From NCBI RefSeq assembly GCF_001280085.1, contig NZ_LGED01000068.1, positions 111,178-175,177 of the forward strand: a stretch of 64,000 bases of DNA, given 5' to 3'. Both the position numbers and the translations under genes were made by a program. The notes beneath the pieces were generated by a model. The model was not told the origin of the DNA, searched no databases, and was given only the letters and a program-made list of their open reading frames with translations. This DNA is from Saccharothrix sp. NRRL B-16348 (lineage in GTDB: Bacteria; Actinomycetota; Actinomycetes; Mycobacteriales; Pseudonocardiaceae). Every line of letters starts with the position of its first letter. Position 1 is the first letter of the stretch. Below, in pieces: positions 16,789-24,379 of this stretch.

Positions 16789-17793
16789 TCAGCCGACCAC
16801 GCGCCGGATGACGTCCACCGGTCCGATGGACTCGATGTCCTGCACCTTCACCGGCACGCCCTCGGTGGACGCGTGCACGGCGCGGATGCCGTCGATCGCC
16901 ATCGCCACGTGCGTCTGGCCCGAGTAGTAGATGATCAGGTCGCCGGCCTTGACGTCGTTGCGCGTCACCGACCGGCCGATGGTCGCCTGGCCGTACGTGG
17001 TGCGCGGGATCGCGATGCCGACCGACCGGTACGCCGCCTGCATGAGGCTGGAGCAGTCCCAGGTGTCCGGGCCGTTCGAGCCGTACACGTAGTCCTTGCC
17101 GCGCTGCCGCAGCGCGAACGCCAGCGCCTCACCGGCCTTGCCCGCCGGCACGGGGATCGCGCTCATGTCGCCCGCGTTGTTCAACGCCGCCCGCTCCGCC
17201 GAGCTCAACGAGCGGTAGGCCTCGCGGGCTTCGGTGATCTGCCCGTCCAGCGCCGCCTTGCGCTGGTCGATGTCCGCGATGGCCTTGTTCGCGGCGTCGG
17301 CGGCCTCACCGGCGCGGCGGGCCGCGTCGTTGGCCAGGTCGACGGCGTCGCTGAGCCCTTGCAGCGCTTCCGCGTTGTCACCCGCGAGCACGCCGAGCGC
17401 GGACATGCGGTTGAGGAAGTCCTGCTGCGAGTCGCTGACCAGCAACGCGGACAGCTGGCCGAACCGGGCGCCCTCGAAGGAGGCCTCGGTGAGCAGGTCG
17501 ACCTGGCCGCGCAGCGCTTCCTGCGCCTGCTGTGCCGCGGTGATGTCGCGGTTGGCCTGGTCGAGCGAACCCTGGGCGTTGGCCAGCGTCTCCTGCGCGC
17601 GCAGGTGCTCTTCGTTGAGGGCCTCGGCCTGGTGGGAGAGGTCGTTGTACTTCTGCAACGCCTCGGACGCGTTGCCCGGCGGCTCGGGGTCTGCGACGGC
17701 CTGGGGGAGGGGCAGTGCGGCGCCGAGCAGCGCGGAGACGGCGATGGCCGTCAGGGCCGCGCGGACGGTGCGCTGAGCGGGTTTCGACGCCAC
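16789..17793 (-). CDS. NlpC/P60 peptidoglycan endopeptidase (RipA/RipC-like)
   Basis: The 334-residue product has a Sec signal peptide (to about residue 35, ...LPLPQAVA). A long alanine-rich coiled coil (about 45-200: LNEEHLRAQETLANAQGSLD onward) follows, then a C-terminal NlpC/P60 domain. Its catalytic Cys247 lies in DTWDCSSLMQAAYRSVG and His295 in GQTHVAMAIDG. It is secreted and cleaves peptide cross-bridges during growth or division, with the coiled coil acting as an autoinhibitory or targeting region, as known for RipA relatives. The 5' leader is long and contains a nested hairpin. Confidence 0.9.
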   Translation of the reverse strand: MASKPAQRTVRAALTAIAVSALLGAALPLPQAVADPEPPGNASEALQKYNDLSHQAEALNEEHLRAQETLANAQGSLDQANRDITAAQQAQEALRGQVDLLTEASFEGARFGQLSALLVSDSQQDFLNRMSALGVLAGDNAEALQGLSDAVDLANDAARRAGEAADAANKAIADIDQRKAALDGQITEAREAYRSLSSAERAALNNAGDMSAIPVPAGKAGEALAFALRQRGKDYVYGSNGPDTWDCSSLMQAAYRSVGIAIPRTTYGQATIGRSVTRNDVKAGDLIIYYSGQTHVAMAIDGIRAVHASTEGVPVKVQDIESIGPVDVIRRVVG

Positions 17794-18159
17794 GGTTCGC
17801 GCGATCCTCCTTGAGCAGGCTGGGCCCCGAACGGGTTACACCCGCCCAGGGTCTCGGACAGGTTACGGAACGCGCCGGCGCCAGTCCATAAGGGGTCCGC
17901 TTCCGCCGGTTCCGGCGGACGCCCAGCCCACGGCCCCGCATCGAGCCGCGGCACGCCGCGATCGTCCCGACAGCGCGACGTCCCGGCGCCGGAAGATCAC
18001 GCTTCGGGGTGAAGCACCGGTCGACGTGGCGCCAGGCGGGACGTGCGTCGACGTGCTCCGCGTGTACTTCCGGATGCCCTGCGCGCCACCAGGTGTGCTG
18101 CGTTCGCGCCGGGCGGCGACACCCGCTCGTGGCTGCTGCGGCCGGAACCCGCGGTCGGG
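17794..18159. other. intergenic leader of the NlpC/P60 gene
   Basis: About 365 bases hold no gene. Reading on the minus strand, a good ribosome-binding site (AAGGAGG) precedes the NlpC/P60 start. Just upstream, a nested hairpin spans 17820-17849: CTGGGC with GCCCAG outside, CGGGT with ACCCG inside. The rest shows scattered GC-rich inverted repeats with no clear function. A cyclic di-AMP riboswitch was considered because of the downstream gene, but I do not see its conserved core. Confidence 0.5.
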
Positions 18160-18531
18160 TCAGCTCGCCCGTGCGACGACGGCGGAGTGGGTGAACTCGC
18201 CCGCCCGGACGCCCCGCATGAACATCTCCCACTCGCCCCGCGTGTAGCGCAGACCCGTGTCCTCGTCGCGCGCACGGAGGATCGCGCCGCCGCGCGGCCC
18301 GGGCAGCACGGCCAGCGCGCCGTCCGCCTCGACCGAACCCGACACCAGTTGGCCGAGGAAGTCGTCCCACGCCGCGGCGTCCACGGTGATCACCGGCCCG
18401 GCGCCCTGGTCCTTGGTGTCGCGAACCTGGACCACGGCGCCGTCGAACATGACCTCGACGCAGTCACCCGACGCCGTGCTGAAGCTGCTCTTGAACCAAC
18501 CACGCGCCGTGGCCGAGGGGGTGTAGGGCAT
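18160..18531 (-). CDS. DUF397 protein (two DUF397-like modules)
   Basis: The product is 123 residues. The N-terminal half is a canonical DUF397 (RGWFKSSFSTASGDCVEVMF, VVQVRDTKDQ, ITVDAAAWDDFLGQL). The second half (LAVLPGPRGGAILRARDEDT, LRYTRGEWEMFMRGVRAGEF) repeats the same pattern in degenerate form. DUF397 proteins are small partners of XRE regulators in actinobacteria. Its ATG shares one base with the stop of the upstream XRE gene (TGATG), a standard arrangement for these pairs. Confidence 0.9.
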   Translation of the reverse strand: MPYTPSATARGWFKSSFSTASGDCVEVMFDGAVVQVRDTKDQGAGPVITVDAAAWDDFLGQLVSGSVEADGALAVLPGPRGGAILRARDEDTGLRYTRGEWEMFMRGVRAGEFTHSAVVARAS

Positions 18532-19406
18532 CAGAACCGCTCCATCTCGTGGTAGACCGCGTCGATGAACTCGCGCGAGTCGCGGTCGCCGAGCGCTCGG
18601 TCGAACGTCTCCGCGAAGCTCGCCGTCGACTCGAGTATCACTTGGCGCTTGTCGATGATGACACCGCTGATCGCGGTCTCCTGGTAGATCAGGTCGCCGA
18701 GCCTGTTGGAGCGAAAGGAAAGGATCTTCAACGCCGCGCCGAGCAGCGGGTGCGCCCCGGCCGCGAACGGGATGACGCGGACGCGGACGTGACCGCCGTT
18801 GCGGTCGAGGACGTCCAGCAGGTGCGCCAGTTGCCGCCGCATGACACCGGTGTCGCCGACGAGTTGCCGCAACGCGGCTTCGCCCAGCACGACGTCGAGC
18901 CGCAACGGGTCGTCAGCGTCGAGGCGGACCTGCCGCGCCAGCCGCGTCGCCAACCTCGGGTCGACATCGACCGGCCGGATGTACGGCGTGCCCGCCCGGA
19001 CCACCGCCCGCGCGTAGTCCGCGGTCTGGAGCAGTCCGGGGATGATGTCCGGCGCGTACTCGCAGACCTTGTCGGCGCCCGCCTCCAACCCCAGCAACCG
19101 CAGGAAGTCGTCCGAGTAGAGGCGGGCGTGGTCGTACCACCACTCCCGCCGCTCCGTCTGCGCCCGCAACGATTCCAGCTCGGCGCGCTCGTCGTCGGCC
19201 AGCTCGTACGCGTCGGCGAGATCACCGAGCTTCGCGGCGGTGAGCCGACGTTTGCCGGACTCGATCGCGGACAGGTTCGTGCCGCCGATGCCCGTCGTCC
19301 TGCCGACCGCCGCCGCCGTGAACCCGAGCCGTTCCCGGTGTTCCCGAAGCCTCAGCCCGAGTTCCCACGCCTGCACCGTGCTGGAGATCGGGGCGTCGTC
19401 GCCCAT
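18531..19406 (-). CDS. XRE-family regulator with DUF5753 sensor domain
   Basis: The 291-residue product has an XRE HTH at about residues 15-70 (LREHRERLGFTAAAVGRTTG, TNLSAIESGKRRLTAAKL) and a DUF5753 domain to the end (YAPDIIPGLLQTADYARAVV, RVRVIPFAAGAHPLLGAALK). These WhiJ-like regulators act with a DUF397 partner, here the coupled downstream gene, and affect development or secondary metabolism in Streptomyces. It is divergent from a shorter relative at 19547. A perfect palindrome (19493-19504) sits between them. Confidence 0.9.
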   Translation of the reverse strand: MGDDAPISSTVQAWELGLRLREHRERLGFTAAAVGRTTGIGGTNLSAIESGKRRLTAAKLGDLADAYELADDERAELESLRAQTERREWWYDHARLYSDDFLRLLGLEAGADKVCEYAPDIIPGLLQTADYARAVVRAGTPYIRPVDVDPRLATRLARQVRLDADDPLRLDVVLGEAALRQLVGDTGVMRRQLAHLLDVLDRNGGHVRVRVIPFAAGAHPLLGAALKILSFRSNRLGDLIYQETAISGVIIDKRQVILESTASFAETFDRALGDRDSREFIDAVYHEMERF

Positions 19407-19492
19407 GTCCTTCGTCCCGTCGGATCTGGTGGCCCGGAGCGGTACAGAGGGTAGCGACCGGGCACTCGTTCGATGAGTCGACATCGGGATAA

Positions 19493-19504
19493 CTATCAAG
19501 ATAG
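19493..19504. promoter_or_regulatory. palindrome between divergent XRE genes
   Basis: CTATC-AA-GATAG is a perfect inverted repeat in the 140-base gap between the divergent XRE genes. It is AT-rich in a GC-rich background, so it may be an operator bound by one or both regulators, or part of a promoter. Confidence 0.5.
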
Positions 19505-19546
19505 CTTCGGTCCCGGGAGTGCTCCGGCAGCCGAGGTGATGACCTG

Positions 19547-20086
19547 ATGGACCACAAGCCGACGCTGCGTGGCCGACTGCTCGGGCTGGAGCTGCGCCGG
19601 GTCCGGGAAGCCGCCGGCCTGACCGTGGCCGAGCTGGCCTCGCGGACCGAGCAGTCCGCGCAACGGATCCAGCGGCTGGAGGACGGCAGCGCCGCGTCGC
19701 CGACACCCGACCCGACCCTGTGGTGCGCGTGGGGCGCCGAGGCGTCGAGCGTGATCAACGTCCTGTGCCGCACCGCGACGCGGATCGACGTCTTCGCCCC
19801 GCTGGGCCTCCACCCGTCCCTCGGGCAGCTCGACGCCGACCGCTGCACGGCCTACGTGCTGGAGGGCACCGCCGTCGACCGCGCCGACGTCACGGTCCGC
19901 GTGATCCCGCGCGGCGCGGAACTCTGCCCCGGCATCACGCACCCGTTGACCCGGTTCGCCCTCGCGGACGGCCCGGCCGTCGTCTTCTACGCCTACGTGC
20001 ACCGCGCGCTGTTCACCGAGGAACCCGACCACCTCCGGTCGGCGGACCAGCTCTTCGAACGCCTAACCGACGTGACGCGCGCCTGA
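19547..20086 (+). CDS. XRE-family regulator, abbreviated DUF5753
   Basis: ATG 19547 follows GAGGTGAT. The 179-residue product has an HTH (LRRVREAAGLTVAELASRTE, SAQRIQRLEDGSA) and only the last part of a DUF5753-like domain (VTVRVIPRGAELCPGITHPL, TRFALADGPAVVFYAYVHRA). The middle of the sensor domain seen in its divergent neighbour is missing, so it looks like a shortened paralogue. It has no DUF397 partner. Its end overlaps the convergent kinase gene by 24 bases. Confidence 0.78.
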   Translation: MDHKPTLRGRLLGLELRRVREAAGLTVAELASRTEQSAQRIQRLEDGSAASPTPDPTLWCAWGAEASSVINVLCRTATRIDVFAPLGLHPSLGQLDADRCTAYVLEGTAVDRADVTVRVIPRGAELCPGITHPLTRFALADGPAVVFYAYVHRALFTEEPDHLRSADQLFERLTDVTRA

Positions 20087-20956
20087 CGGGAGCCCGGCGA
20101 GGTCCGTCCGCCCGCCGGGGTGGCCCACCGCGCGCCCCGCGGCGGCCGTGGCCAGCCTGCCCGCGTCCTCCGGGTCGTCACCGCGCGACAACGCCACGGT
20201 CAACGCCGCCACGAACGCGTCACCGCCGCCGGTGGTGTCCACGACCTCCTCGTCGGTCAACGGGATCACCGCCGAACCCCCGCTCCACGTCAGCACGTTC
20301 GCCTCGCCCGACACCTCCAGCGCCACCACGGACGGCCCCCGCGCCAGCAGCTCGCGTCCCGCCCGCAGGGCCGCCTCCGCGCCGGTGATCGACCTCCCGG
20401 TCAACGCCTCCGCCTCGCGGTGGTCGGCCCGCACCACGTCCGCCGCGGCCAGGAGTTCGGCCGCACGCCCGCCCGGCGCGCCGTCCAGCACGACCAGCCC
20501 GGTCGCCGCGCGGACCGCCGCCAGCGCCGCGTCGGCCGGCTGCTGCAACTGCACGATCACCGCGTCCGCGCCGGCCAACGTCGCCGACGCGGCCCGCACG
20601 TCGTCCGCCGTCACGAGGGTCGGGCCGGGGACGTCCTCCAGGTACCGGTACTCGCCGGCGCACACGACGTCCACGATCAGCGCCGTCCGGACGCCCTCCC
20701 GGCACACCACCGCGGTGGTCGCTACGCCGTCCGCGCCGAGCCGCTCGACCAGCAGGCGGCCTTCCCTGTCGTCCCCCACGACCCCGACGAGCGCGGCCGT
20801 CGCGCCGAGCTGCCGGGTGCCCCGGGCGATGTTCGCGCCCTTCCCGCCGAGCATTTCGCGACGTTCCAGCACGCCCGCGCGGCCACCGGATCCGGGCACC
20901 TCGGGCACCACCAACACCAGGTCACGGGCTATCTGACCGACCACCGCGATCCGCAT
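20063..20956 (-). CDS. PfkB-family carbohydrate kinase (ribokinase-like)
   Basis: The 297-residue product starts MRIAVVGQIARDLVLVVPEV. It contains the PfkB signature 1 region (MLGGKGANIARGTRQLGATA) and signature 2 with the catalytic Asp (VVDTTGGGDAFVAALTVALS). RADHREAEALTG near residue 175 is also family-typical. It phosphorylates a sugar or nucleoside in the cytosol; ribokinase is the best guess. It is encoded alone, divergent from the LPMO gene. Confidence 0.88.
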   Translation of the reverse strand: MRIAVVGQIARDLVLVVPEVPGSGGRAGVLERREMLGGKGANIARGTRQLGATAALVGVVGDDREGRLLVERLGADGVATTAVVCREGVRTALIVDVVCAGEYRYLEDVPGPTLVTADDVRAASATLAGADAVIVQLQQPADAALAAVRAATGLVVLDGAPGGRAAELLAAADVVRADHREAEALTGRSITGAEAALRAGRELLARGPSVVALEVSGEANVLTWSGGSAVIPLTDEEVVDTTGGGDAFVAALTVALSRGDDPEDAGRLATAAAGRAVGHPGGRTDLAGLPSGARHVG

Positions 20957-21031
20957 GGTCGAGCGGTACCCGGTGGCCACCAGTTGAAACGGGTCGTTGA
21001 CGTGGCGTCACCGGTAATGCGATCGTAATTC

Positions 21032-21045
21032 TGGGAGCGCTCCCA
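21032..21045. promoter_or_regulatory. CebR/CelR-type operator upstream of the LPMO gene
   Basis: TGGGAGCGCTCCCA is a perfect 14-base palindrome identical to the cellobiose-responsive CelR/CebR operator known from Thermobifida and Streptomyces. It sits 46 bases before the LPMO start, so the enzyme should be induced by cello-oligosaccharides. None of the three LacI regulators in this window has a typical CebR recognition helix; the cognate gene is probably elsewhere. Confidence 0.85.
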
Positions 21046-21090
21046 GGCTCGTGGATTCACAGATCACCGTCGATCTGAAGGAGAAGGTCC

Positions 21091-22383
21091 TTGCGACTCA
21101 AGCGCTTTGGGGCGTTGGCTGTTGCCGCGCTCGGTATCGTCGGTGTGACCAGCGTTTTCGTCCAGAGCGGCGTAGCGGTGGCACACGGGTCGATGACTTA
21201 CCCCCCAAGCCGCACCTACGCCTGCTACGAAGACGGCAGGGCGGGCAGCGGCGGCGGTGACCTGAGCCCGACGAACCCGGCGTGCGTCGCCGCGGTGCAG
21301 ATCGGTGGCAAGCAACCGCTGTGGGACTGGTACGGCAACCTGATCAGCCAGGCCGCCGGCAAGCACCGCGAGATCATCGCCGACGGCGACCTCTGCGGGC
21401 CCACCACCAAGTACGACGCGTACAACCTGGCCCGCAGCGACTGGCCGGTGACCACGCTGCAGGCCGGCGCGCGGATCAACTTCAAGTACAACGCGTGGGC
21501 GCCGCACCCCGGCACCTGGGACCAGTACGTCACCAGGGACGGCTTCGACGTCACGCAGCCGCTGAAGTGGTCCGACCTGGAGCCGGTGCCGTTCGACAGC
21601 ATCACCAACCCGGTCGCGTCCGGCGGCGAGTACTCGTGGAACGGCACCCTGCCGAACAAGTCCGGCCGCCACATCATCTACTCGATCTGGCAGCGCAACG
21701 ACAGCCCCGAGGCGTTCTACAGCTGCTCGGACGTGATCTTCAGCGGCGGCAACAGCGGCGGTGACACCCAGGCGCCGACGGCCCCGGGCACGCCCACCGC
21801 GACCGCCACGGCCGACTCGGTCTCGCTGAGCTGGTCCGCGGCCTCGGACAACACCGGCGTCAGCGGCTACACGGTCTACCGGGAGGCGGGCGCCACCGAC
21901 GTGGCGGTCTCGACGTCCTCCGGCACCACGGCGACCGTCACCGGCCTCGCCTCGGACACGGCGTACCAGTTCTACGTGGTGGCGCGGGACGCGGCGGGCA
22001 ACACCTCGCCGCCGTCGACCGCGGTGTCGGTGCGGACCAGCACGGGCGGCGGCACGACGCCGGGCGCGTGCGCGGTCACGTACAGCGTGCCCAGCTCGTG
22101 GTCCGGCGGCTTCACCGCGAACGTCTCGGTGAAGAACACGGGCACCAGCGCGGTCAACGCGTGGCAGCTGGTCTGGGACGTCCCCGCGGGTCAGGGGATC
22201 GGCCAGGCGTGGTCGGCCGTGGTCGCCGTCGCGGCGGGCAAGGCCACCGCGAAGGGCGCCAGCTGGAACCAGAACATCCAGCCGGGCCAGACGGTGAGCT
22301 TCGGGTTCAACGGCACGTCGCAGGGGACGCCGACGAACCCGACGTCGTTCGCCCTCAACGGCGCTTCCTGCGCCGCGGCCTGA
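21091..22383 (+). CDS. secreted AA10 lytic polysaccharide monooxygenase with FnIII and CBM2
   Basis: The start is TTG 21091 after GAAGGAGAAGG. The 430-residue product has a signal peptide cut after ...VAVA, leaving His32 as the mature N-terminus. With His139 (WAPHPGTW) it forms the copper histidine brace; the axial Phe is likely in AFYSCSDV (about 209). Domains are AA10 about 32-220, FnIII about 226-318 and CBM2 about 328-430 (CAVTYSVPSSWSGGFTANVS). It oxidatively cleaves crystalline cellulose or chitin; the CBM2 and cellobiose-type operator favour cellulose. A lipoprotein gene is coupled to its stop codon. Confidence 0.95.
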   Translation: MRLKRFGALAVAALGIVGVTSVFVQSGVAVAHGSMTYPPSRTYACYEDGRAGSGGGDLSPTNPACVAAVQIGGKQPLWDWYGNLISQAAGKHREIIADGDLCGPTTKYDAYNLARSDWPVTTLQAGARINFKYNAWAPHPGTWDQYVTRDGFDVTQPLKWSDLEPVPFDSITNPVASGGEYSWNGTLPNKSGRHIIYSIWQRNDSPEAFYSCSDVIFSGGNSGGDTQAPTAPGTPTATATADSVSLSWSAASDNTGVSGYTVYREAGATDVAVSTSSGTTATVTGLASDTAYQFYVVARDAAGNTSPPSTAVSVRTSTGGGTTPGACAVTYSVPSSWSGGFTANVSVKNTGTSAVNAWQLVWDVPAGQGIGQAWSAVVAVAAGKATAKGASWNQNIQPGQTVSFGFNGTSQGTPTNPTSFALNGASCAAA

Positions 22384-22928
22384 TGTTGGGGCGGTGCGCG
22401 GCCCTGGTCGCGCTCCTGGTGGGGTCGGTCGCCTGCTCCTCGGCGGCGACCGGCTCCACCGGCCTGGGCTCCAACGCGCTCGGCCCGCCGCTGGCCACGT
22501 CAGTGGAGGTGGGCGAGTGGGTCCAGGAGAAGACCGGGCAGTGCGACGAGGTGGCGCCTCGGACGTTGGAGGAGTTCGCCGAGTTCGTCGGGCCGCTGCG
22601 GGCGAAGCTCTACGCGCCGTACGTGGCGGAGTGGGCGACGTGCGAGGCGGGTCCGTACGAACGGCTCGGGCTGGTGGTGTTCCAGCGCGAGAAGCTGCCG
22701 GACTTCCAGAACTCGTGGAAGGGCGCGCTGTCGAGCGGCGAGGTCTCGGACAACCCGGACTTCGGGTTCGGCAACGGCTTCGCGTTGAGCGGCACGCTCG
22801 GCCTGGAGCTGTTGGGACTGCACGAACTGCGTTGCACACCGGTGGCGCCCGGCGAAGAAGTGGGACACACCCTGCCCGCGGAGGCGGACGGGTGCACCTA
22901 CGTCCAGAAGCCGGGCCACCACCACTAG
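22383..22928 (+). CDS. lipoprotein of unknown function coupled to the LPMO
   Basis: ATG 22383 overlaps the LPMO stop (TGATG). The 181-residue product has a lipoprotein signal (MLGRCAALVALLVGSVAC, lipobox GSVAC) and a mature domain with four cysteines. Segments such as EFAEFVGPLRAKLYAPYVAEWATC, YERLGLVVFQREKLPDF and GYALS-like GNGFALSGTLGL suggest a small alpha/beta fold. I do not recognise it. Coupling to a secreted copper enzyme suggests an envelope role, for instance in redox or metal supply, but that is conjecture. It ends at a poly-His PGHHH. Confidence 0.7.
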   Translation: MLGRCAALVALLVGSVACSSAATGSTGLGSNALGPPLATSVEVGEWVQEKTGQCDEVAPRTLEEFAEFVGPLRAKLYAPYVAEWATCEAGPYERLGLVVFQREKLPDFQNSWKGALSSGEVSDNPDFGFGNGFALSGTLGLELLGLHELRCTPVAPGEEVGHTLPAEADGCTYVQKPGHHH

Positions 22929-22938
22929 AGGCGGCTCG

Positions 22939-23982
22939 TCAGCGTGGCGCGGCGGTGCTCTGACGCACCACCAGCGTGGTGGCAAGCTCGATTCGGCGGT
23001 GTTCGGGCTCTTCACCACGTGCCAGCGTGATGGCGAGACGGGTGCCCGCCGCGGCCATGTCCTGCAGCGGCTGCCGGACCGTGGTCAGCGGCGGGCCCAC
23101 CCACTGCGCGACCGGGAGGTCGTCGAAGCCGATGACGCTGAGGTCTTCCGGGATGCGCAGGCCGGCCGCGCGTGCCGCTTCGTAGACGCCGAGGGCTTGG
23201 AGGTCCGACCCGGCGAAGACCGCCGTCGGCGGGTCCGGCAGGTCGAGCAGCGGCGCGAACTGGGCGCGACCGGACTCGACGTGGAAGTCGCCGTACCGCA
23301 CCAGGTCCGGGTCGTAGGCCAGGCCGGCGGTCTCCAGCGCGGCGCGGTAGCCGTCCACGCGGGCGCGGCTGCACAGGACCCGTTCCGGGCCGCCGATCAT
23401 GGCGATGCGGCGGTGGCCGAGTTCGATCAGGTGGCGGGTGGCGGTGAGGCCGCCGTTCCAGTTGGTGGCTCCTATCGAGGGCGTCTCCAACTGGGGTTCG
23501 CCGATCGGGTCGACCACGACGACCGGGATGTCCCGCGCGCGCAGCTTCGCCAGCTGCGAGGACGTGAGGTCGGAGAAGACGGAGATCACGGCCAGCGGCT
23601 TGCGCGCGATGACGCCTTCGAGCCAGCCGTGGCCGGGGGTGAGCCTGCCCTGCGACTCCGACAGCACCAGGGCCAGGCCCTGCTCGGAGGCGACCTGCTC
23701 GGCGCCGCGGATGATCTCCAGCGCCCAGGCGCTCTCCAGCTCGTGGAACATCAGTTCCACCAGGTTGGACCGCCGCGACCGCTCGTCCGCCCGCCGCTGG
23801 TAGCCGTGCCGCCGGATGATCGCCTCGACCCGTTCCCGGGTGTGCGGCGCGACGTCGGCGCGACCGTTCATTACCTTCGAAACAGTCGGAACAGAGACCC
23901 CGGCTTCTGCCGCGATGGCGGCAATGGTGATCTTGCCCGAGGCTGTGCCATCCGAGGGTGACGGGTCGGCTTTGGTCGGCAT
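22939..23982 (-). CDS. LacI-family regulator (xylan module)
   Basis: The 347-residue product has a LacI HTH at about residues 18-65 (TIAAIAAEAGVSVPTVSKVM, then NGRADVAPHTRERVEAIIRR) and a periplasmic-binding-like effector domain (LGHRRIAMIGGPERVLCSRAR, TAVFAGSDLQALGVYEAARA, VIGFDDLPVAQWVGPPLTTV). It is similar throughout to the regulator at 28590, including the recognition helix SVPTVSK, so both probably bind alike operators. It lies downstream of the xylanase operon and has GTTTC/GAAAC boxes upstream (24076-24103). The likely ligand is a xylo- or cello-oligosaccharide. Confidence 0.9.
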   Translation of the reverse strand: MPTKADPSPSDGTASGKITIAAIAAEAGVSVPTVSKVMNGRADVAPHTRERVEAIIRRHGYQRRADERSRRSNLVELMFHELESAWALEIIRGAEQVASEQGLALVLSESQGRLTPGHGWLEGVIARKPLAVISVFSDLTSSQLAKLRARDIPVVVVDPIGEPQLETPSIGATNWNGGLTATRHLIELGHRRIAMIGGPERVLCSRARVDGYRAALETAGLAYDPDLVRYGDFHVESGRAQFAPLLDLPDPPTAVFAGSDLQALGVYEAARAAGLRIPEDLSVIGFDDLPVAQWVGPPLTTVRQPLQDMAAAGTRLAITLARGEEPEHRRIELATTLVVRQSTAAPR

Positions 23983-24075
23983 GAGGGCAGTCTACGGCAG
24001 CCCCGCCCAGTTCCGGCCGCTAGACGCGGGGGAGCGGTGGTGGGTTGTTCGTCACTCGGAGTGCACGTAACTCGT

Positions 24076-24103
24076 TCGAAACAATCGACGTTTCAATCGA
24101 AAC
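24076..24103. promoter_or_regulatory. GAAAC/GTTTC operator cluster upstream of lacI (22939-23982)
   Basis: TTCGAAAC (about 24076-24082) is followed by GTTTC-AATC-GAAAC (24090-24103), an inverted repeat with five-base arms. The half-sites match those upstream of the binding-protein operon (28441-28452) and the GH3 regulator (28560-28578), so a common LacI protein may control all three. Confidence 0.55.
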
Positions 24104-24203
24104 TGTCGAATGTCCGGTTCCTCCCACCCAGCCGCGTCACCGAGGTTACCGCAACGTGGAACGCGTCTTGCCCGAAAGTGACGGCCTGGCGGCCGAACGG
24201 GGG

Positions 24204-24322
24204 TCGTCCTGAACGTTGAATTCACGTGTCCCGAACGTTGGACTCTCGCGTCCTGAACGTAGGACTCGCGCGCGTGTCGAACGTTCAGAACGCGCGTGTC
24301 GAACGTTCAGGTACCCCGAGTT
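24204..24322. repeat. array A of short inverted repeats (CGCGTGTCCTACGTTC family)
   Basis: About five units of roughly 22 bases stand in a row. The first three read GAACGTWGGACTCGCG-like (minus orientation). The last two read CGCGTGTCGAACGTTCAG (plus orientation). The array thus flips orientation in its middle and could fold into a large hairpin. It lies between the 3' end of the GH10 gene and the LacI gene. The same units form array B at 34190-34424. Confidence 0.75.
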
Positions 24323-24379
24323 CGTCGTTGGGGGAGGCTCGGGCCCACTGGGAGAGGTGCGGGCCCGAGCCGGGTCGGG

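Noticed and set aside
17794..18159. Possible cyclic di-AMP (ydaO-type) riboswitch in the NlpC/P60 leader
   Set aside because: Such riboswitches often precede wall hydrolases in actinobacteria, but I could not find the conserved core segments; only a nested hairpin is visible.
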